A stretch of DNA of 64,000 nt from Hyphomicrobiales bacterium (GTDB lineage: Bacteria; Pseudomonadota; Alphaproteobacteria; MED-G09), in the NCBI GenBank assembly GCA_028339975.1, contig JAOLDG010000001.1:198740-262739 (forward strand), in the 5' to 3' direction. Position 1 is the first letter of the stretch, and the number at the start of each line of letters is the position of its first letter. Below the pieces are notes generated by a model. It was not told the origin of the DNA. It saw nothing but the letters and a program-made list of their open reading frames with translations, and ran no database searches. The translations under genes and the position numbers were made by a program. Of this stretch, positions 59,520 through 64,000 are shown one piece after another.

Positions 59520-62054
59520 ATGCGTTTACTGAATATCTCATTTAATTACTTAGTAATTTTATTAGTATCAATTTTTATGGTCACTGAAGTTAAGGCTCAA
59601 GATCAAAGTATTGAAGAAATAGTCGTTACAGGTAAGACCATTAAAGAAAGTCAAATGGCGGCCATTGAAGCAAAACGCCAAGCTGTAAATGTTGCAGATA
59701 TTATATCAGCCGATGCTATTGGAAGATTTCCAGATGTGAATTTATCTGATGCGCTTGGCAGACTTCCAGGAATATCAATTGAAAGAGATCAGGGGCAAGC
59801 GAGATATGTTAGTTTCCGAGGAACTCCAAAGCGTTACACAACAACTGCATTTAATGGCATCAGTATTCCAGGTGTAGAAAATGGACGAATTCCCAGATTT
59901 GATTCTTATCCAGCAGTTATTACATCCCAAGTAGTAGCTAATAAAGCTATCACAGCTGATATGCCTGGTGAATCAATCTCTGGTTTTATTAATATTAAAA
60001 CATTTAAACCTTCTGATAGAGAAGGCTTTTCCTTATCTGCTGAAATAGGTATGGGCGAACAAGATCAAGGTGGAGGCGATACTTCAAAAGAGAATTTAAG
60101 AGTTTCTTATTCTGATGATAATTTCGGGTTTGTTGCTTATATCTCTGCAAGTACTAACGAACAAGTTACAGATAATCGTGAGCCTACTTATGGCGGCACT
60201 GAAGGTGCACAAACTCCCGATAGAATCGATTTTAGAAGTTATGTAGTTGAAAGAGAGAGTGAAGCTTTTGGCGGAACATTTGAAAAATATCTAGAAAACG
60301 GAGGTAGAGTATTTCTAACTACTTTAAATACAGAATTTTTAGATAACGAAGAAAGAAATGATTTTCGTGCATATATTAAAAATGGAACCCCTACAACTGG
60401 TTCTGGTTTCACAGGTAGTGCGCGACGTCTTATGAATGATGCTCTTTATACAAATAAAACTGAAATGACCACATTTGGAATAGAAACACCAGTAGGTGAG
60501 TGGGATATTAAAGCTCAAATAAGTAAAATAGATACTACTTTCGATACCTTTATGCCAATCGCATACTTTATTGGTGGTAATCAGTTAAAAAACGTTTCTT
60601 ATGACATTTCAGATCCACAGAATCCTATTGTTAATTTTGATGGAACCTATCGTGATATTAATGATTTTGGAACAAAACTTCTTGTGGACGCGATCGGTGG
60701 ACTTTATACCGAAACCGATCAATTCAAAATAGATATAAGTCGAGAAAATAGTAGGGGTGAGTTAAAGTTTGGACTTCAATATGATGATAGATTGGCCACT
60801 GGTGGTGGAGCAACTCTTGCTACAGTTACAAATGCAAAAGGATATCCCGAGGAATGTGATGTAAAGGATTATATGCTCGGTGATTTTGCTTCCCCAAGAG
60901 ATAACAGTGTTGGTGCTTTTTATACTGATAATCCTGGACTTCTTGACTGTATAAAAAAAGCCGGTCGCACTCGCTCAGATTTTCCAGATGATGAAAAAAT
61001 CGATATTGAGGAAGTTTTATTTGCTGCTTATATAATGCAAACTTTTGAAATGGATTGGGGAACAATTGTTGCTGGGCTTAGAATTGAAGATACTGAATAT
61101 GAAACTAGTGGTTTTAAATTATCAACTGTAAGTAGTACTGAGATTGAATTTGAAAATATTGGAAGCGGAGTAAAAGAAGCATTAACTGTTAAAAGAAGTT
61201 ATACTAATTATCTTCCAAGTATTCATATTAATTATGATGTGGCTGAAGATAAAAAACTTCGTCTTTCTTATTCAACAGGGATAAGTAGACCCTCATATAT
61301 TGAATCAAGAGCGGCGGCATCAATTGGTATTATTAGTCAAGAGATTACAGGTGGTAATCCTTTCTTAAAAGAAGAAGAGTCATGGGGTATCGACGCTGCA
61401 TTTGAGTGGTATTATGATGAAGCAAGTCTTTTTTCTGTAACAGTTTTCCATCGTGAGATTGATAATGTGATCTCTGAATCCAATTCAAAAGTAGATGGAA
61501 GTCTATATTCTGATACAGCAGTAGCAGGCGAATTATGGGATCTTGCTGCTTTTGGTAACGGTAAGGATGGAGAACTTCAAGGCCTTGAAATTTCTTTAAA
61601 TGCGAGACTTGATAATTATATTGATGGATTTTTCTCAGGGTTTGGAGCATCACTAAATGTTGCGCTGATCGAATCTGAATATACAACTCCAGAAGGTAAT
61701 ATTTTTGCACTTCCCGGACAATCAGATACAAATTATAATGCATCTGTATTCTATGAAGATCATGGTTTTACTGCTCGAGTAACTTATCGTTATAGAAGTG
61801 AATGGCTTGACGAAACTGAAACAGGAGCAGTGTTTAATCTTGGTGGCGGTGTGTATTGGGCAGCTCAAAACCGTCTTGATGCGTCATTTAGATATGATCT
61901 TGAGGAGTTAACTGGACAAAAAGCCTCAGTATTTCTTGATTTAAATAATATTACTGATGAATCAGATATGCGATATACCGCTCAAGAGTGGAATGTAAAT
62001 CAAGTTGAGTCTTTTGGAAAACGCTTCATTGCTGGAGTTCGTTACTCATTTTAA
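59520..62054 (+). CDS. TonB-dependent outer-membrane receptor
   Basis: An 844-residue receptor from ATG 59520; an earlier ATG at 59490 lies inside the run region and is disfavoured. A signal peptide ends VKAQD; the TonB box is EEIVVTGKT. The plug has DVNLSDALGRLPGISIERDQGQ, AFNGISIPG and the VVANKAITADMPGESISGFINIKT segment, typical of the TIGR01782 / TonB-Xanth-Caul type. The C-terminus ends IAGVRYSF, with the usual terminal Phe. Substrates in that group are often carbohydrates or other organics. A hairpin terminator follows. Confidence 0.93.
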   Translation: MRLLNISFNYLVILLVSIFMVTEVKAQDQSIEEIVVTGKTIKESQMAAIEAKRQAVNVADIISADAIGRFPDVNLSDALGRLPGISIERDQGQARYVSFRGTPKRYTTTAFNGISIPGVENGRIPRFDSYPAVITSQVVANKAITADMPGESISGFINIKTFKPSDREGFSLSAEIGMGEQDQGGGDTSKENLRVSYSDDNFGFVAYISASTNEQVTDNREPTYGGTEGAQTPDRIDFRSYVVERESEAFGGTFEKYLENGGRVFLTTLNTEFLDNEERNDFRAYIKNGTPTTGSGFTGSARRLMNDALYTNKTEMTTFGIETPVGEWDIKAQISKIDTTFDTFMPIAYFIGGNQLKNVSYDISDPQNPIVNFDGTYRDINDFGTKLLVDAIGGLYTETDQFKIDISRENSRGELKFGLQYDDRLATGGGATLATVTNAKGYPEECDVKDYMLGDFASPRDNSVGAFYTDNPGLLDCIKKAGRTRSDFPDDEKIDIEEVLFAAYIMQTFEMDWGTIVAGLRIEDTEYETSGFKLSTVSSTEIEFENIGSGVKEALTVKRSYTNYLPSIHINYDVAEDKKLRLSYSTGISRPSYIESRAAASIGIISQEITGGNPFLKEEESWGIDAAFEWYYDEASLFSVTVFHREIDNVISESNSKVDGSLYSDTAVAGELWDLAAFGNGKDGELQGLEISLNARLDNYIDGFFSGFGASLNVALIESEYTTPEGNIFALPGQSDTNYNASVFYEDHGFTARVTYRYRSEWLDETETGAVFNLGGGVYWAAQNRLDASFRYDLEELTGQKASVFLDLNNITDESDMRYTAQEWNVNQVESFGKRFIAGVRYSF

Positions 62055-62075
62055 TATTTATTAAAGCTAAATAAT

Positions 62076-62108
62076 AACCTCATAAAATCTTTTTTTATGA
62101 GGTTTTTT
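62076..62108 (+). terminator. Intrinsic terminator after the TonB receptor
   Basis: AACCTCATAAAA at 62076-62087 and TTTTATGAGGTT at 62093-62104 form a 12-pair stem with a five-base loop, running into TTTTTT (62103-62108). It lies 22 bases past the receptor stop, a clear rho-independent form. Confidence 0.85.
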
Positions 62109-62143
62109 ATTGCAATAGAGGACTAAATAGTTAGTATTTTTAT

Positions 62144-63046
62144 ATGAAAATTTTTAAATATATATCTGTTATTATTGTTATAACTGTAATTTCTGTTTTT
62201 TGGTTTAATGAGAAAGAGGCCCCTTCATTTGAAAGACCTATTCCAATAAAATTTTCTGAAAACCTAAGAGAGGATTACAGAAAATTACCTTTTACTGGTG
62301 CGCATAATTTTAGAGATTTAGGTGGTTATAAAACTGAAGATGGAAGGACTCTTAAATGGGGTAAACTTTATCGCTCTGATGATCTTCATTTTCTAACAGA
62401 CGAAGATGTAAAATATCTTTCAAGATTGGGTGTAAAATCGGTAGTAGATTTTCGTTCTGATGAAGAAAGAGAGGCAGAGCCCGATAGATTGACGCCTAAT
62501 ATGACTCAAGTATTCCTTCCAATTAAATTTCAGCCTAAAGACATGGGTGATGAATCATTGGTTGGCTATATGAAAGATATAACTTTAGGTAATATAGACG
62601 CCAGTAACTTACTAAGAGATTTTAATATTGTAATAGTTAATGACTTTGCAGAGGAATATAAAAAATTCTTTAGGCACATTATCGAAAATAATGCTGAGCC
62701 TATTGTTTTTCATTGTACTGCAGGAAAAGATAGGGCTGGTTTTGCTAGTGCAATGATATTATCTGTTCTTGGGGTTCCACGAGAAAAAGTCATTGAAGAT
62801 TACTTATTAACCAATACTTATGTCAAAGACCATGTTGATGGCGAGATGCTAGAAATTGAATTGAAGACTTTTTTTAAGGCAGATACAGATAACTTAAGAA
62901 AAATTCATTTAGTTGAAGAAAGATATATTCAAGCTGCATTTGATACTATTGATAGTGAGTGGGACGGTATGGATAATTATATTTCTGCAGCCTTAGACTT
63001 AAGTGGAGAAGATATTTTAAAATTAAAAGATTTTTATCTAGAGTAA
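62144..63046 (+). CDS. Membrane-anchored protein-tyrosine phosphatase-like enzyme (CX5R)
   Basis: A 300-residue protein with an N-terminal hydrophobic helix (ISVIIVITVISVFWF), probably a signal anchor or uncleaved leader to the periplasm. The catalytic P-loop HCTAGKDRAG gives Cys191 and Arg197. FTGAHNFRDLGGYKTEDGR and LYRSDDLHFLT are hallmarks of the Y_phosphatase3 family, which includes lipid and protein phosphatases such as LipA of Listeria. Substrate unknown. It follows the terminator of the receptor and so is likely a separate unit. Confidence 0.88.
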   Translation: MKIFKYISVIIVITVISVFWFNEKEAPSFERPIPIKFSENLREDYRKLPFTGAHNFRDLGGYKTEDGRTLKWGKLYRSDDLHFLTDEDVKYLSRLGVKSVVDFRSDEEREAEPDRLTPNMTQVFLPIKFQPKDMGDESLVGYMKDITLGNIDASNLLRDFNIVIVNDFAEEYKKFFRHIIENNAEPIVFHCTAGKDRAGFASAMILSVLGVPREKVIEDYLLTNTYVKDHVDGEMLEIELKTFFKADTDNLRKIHLVEERYIQAAFDTIDSEWDGMDNYISAALDLSGEDILKLKDFYLE

Positions 63047-63197
63047 AACTTCTGCTTTTTCATTATCTTTAAACTGATATTTCCCCTTTTTAGTTTTGTA
63101 AATACTTTTGGTTTGAATTATCTTAGAAAGTAATTCATAGAATTTTTATTTCAAGTTATTGGAATATTAATAAATAACAAAAGTAGGCTTAAAAATT

Positions 63198-63803
63198 ATG
63201 ACGAGAAAAATTTCAGATGACCATCCTTCATTAGACCTTAAAAAGAGTTTAAAATTTGTGTTATCAACTCTTGAAAAAGGTGCGACAGAACGAGGTCATG
63301 ATTTTCATCTCCTTGTTTTAGGTACTCTAGATGAAGATAATAATCCACAAACCAGGAATGTTGTTTTAAGGAAGGTTGATTTATTTCAATCACTCCTTCG
63401 CTTTCATACGGATAAAAGATCAAATAAAATTTTGGATATTAAAAATAATAACTCTATCTCTCTTCTAGGGTATGATAAATCAAATAAACTCCAAATAAGA
63501 ATAATGGCAAAAGCTGAAATAGAAGATTCACGAGAAACTTTGTTGGATATCTGGTCTAATATGTATCCAATGAGTAGAGAGTGTTATCGAGTTAATGATG
63601 CACCTGGAAAAATTGTTTCTTCAAAAGATGATGTTTTTTTTGAAGAAGAGGGAGTTGATAAAATGAATGGGTTTGAAAACTTTACAATTGTGAACTGTTA
63701 TATTGACTCTATAGAAACCCTCTTTCTTCACTCTTCAGGACATTTAAGAGCAAAATATCAAAATGAGAATAATCAGTTTACTGGTCAATGGTTAGTTCCT
63801 TAA
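63198..63803 (+). CDS. Flavin-binding PNPOx-like protein
   Basis: A 201-residue pyridoxamine-phosphate-oxidase-fold protein. LVLGTLDEDNNPQTRNVVLRKV and LRFHTDKRSNKILDI match the N-terminal FMN-binding strand of the family, and YQNENNQFTGQWLVP is the C-terminus typical of the PNPOx-like (alr4036-type) group. It is more likely an FMN-dependent oxidoreductase or haem/flavin-binding protein of unknown use than true PdxH, as the pyridoxal-5-phosphate C-terminal motif is absent. Confidence 0.85.
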   Translation: MTRKISDDHPSLDLKKSLKFVLSTLEKGATERGHDFHLLVLGTLDEDNNPQTRNVVLRKVDLFQSLLRFHTDKRSNKILDIKNNNSISLLGYDKSNKLQIRIMAKAEIEDSRETLLDIWSNMYPMSRECYRVNDAPGKIVSSKDDVFFEEEGVDKMNGFENFTIVNCYIDSIETLFLHSSGHLRAKYQNENNQFTGQWLVP

Positions 63804-63804
63804 A

Positions 63805-64000
63805 ATGACTATTAATTATACCTCAGGAAATGATATTATTGTCCCAACAAATAATACAACATATCGGGGCCTAGATGGTGATGATATTTATATTATTTCA
63901 CAAGCCACCCCTGTAGATTCCTCAGTAAATATTATTGATACAAAAGGTAAAAATATTATTCAATTAGCTGATGGATTGAACATTTCTTCTACAAATTTCA
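63805..64000 (+). CDS. N-terminus of a protein with the shared module (cut at right edge)
   Basis: From the ATG at 63805, one base after the PNPOx-like stop, the frame is open to the window end (65 codons). NDIIVPTNN, TYRGLDGDDIYIIS, SSVNIIDTKGKN and IIQLADG closely match residues 10-60 of the 44333 protein and the C-terminal module of the 51899 protein. No Sec signal. What follows is outside the window. Confidence 0.8.
   Translation, partial: MTINYTSGNDIIVPTNNTTYRGLDGDDIYIISQATPVDSSVNIIDTKGKNIIQLADGLNISSTNF

Noticed and set aside
44333-64000. Type I secretion genes for the RTX protein
   Set aside because: Looked for an ABC transporter with membrane fusion protein near the RTX and module proteins; none is in the window, so export by type I is only an inference.
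1-64000. CRISPR arrays, insertion sequences, rRNA operons
   Set aside because: No regularly spaced direct repeats, transposase motifs or rRNA sequence were seen on either strand.

Overview
The window is visibly AT-rich, densely packed DNA from what looks like a streamlined, probably marine, alphaproteobacterium. The evidence is gene content and order typical of that class: a SUV3-like helicase / S4 protein / TerB / 7Fe ferredoxin (fdxA) / carD run, an rpmB / cobT / cobS / J-domain / bolA block, a CNNM-CorC / aroB / aroK / xerD block, secA facing argJ-mutT, and ubiquinone genes coq7 and coq4. Many tightly spaced or overlapping ORFs, frequent TTG starts behind good ribosome binding sites, and almost no intergenic space fit a free-living streamlined lineage. 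I cannot name the genus from sequence reading alone; SAR116-, PS1- or similar AT-rich marine groups are possible. No rRNA, CRISPR array, insertion sequence or prophage was seen. No stretch longer than about 300 bases lacks a gene; the largest gap is 18385-18644.

Layout. 1-44 kb is largely core. It holds the 5' end of a probable methylsuccinyl-CoA dehydrogenase (left edge), gluQ, an HNH nuclease, coq7-dsbB-yqaA, tRNA-Leu(CAA), coq4, an acyl-CoA synthetase, a glycosyltransferase, a cytochrome c / PQQ dehydrogenase of the polyvinyl-alcohol-dehydrogenase type, an aldo/keto reductase, tRNA-Arg(CCT), a bicupin plus Rieske oxygenase pair, the helicase-to-carD run, an acyl-CoA dehydrogenase, the rpmB-cobTS-bolA block, a TonB-dependent receptor, shikimate genes, xerD, accA, secA, argJ, mutT, pyrD, an ArsC/TetR/quinone-reductase trio, a YyaL-type thioredoxin-domain protein with an apparent non-canonical ATT start and a frameshift near its end, and a umuD-umuC mutagenic polymerase operon.

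44-64 kb looks accessory. It contains secreted-type proteins interleaved with short-chain dehydrogenases, a thiolase, an MFS transporter, a TauE-family exporter, an epoxide hydrolase, an orphan PhnD-like binding protein, a second TonB-dependent receptor preceded by a run of nine G, a CX5R phosphatase and a flavin-binding PNPOx-like protein.

The most notable signal is a shared module of about 105 residues with three copies in this window: at the N-terminus of a protein with two copper-binding-type cupredoxin domains (44333-45625), at the C-terminus of a 1296-residue protein that joins a trypsin-like S1 protease, an RTX-like segment, an unassigned EHLLH domain and a serralysin-type M10 metalloprotease (51899-55789), and at the N-terminus of an ORF cut by the right edge (63805-64000). 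None of the three has a Sec signal peptide, and the RTX repeats suggest type I export, but no exporter genes lie in the window. I propose a family of secreted or surface proteins that share this cassette; its function is unknown.
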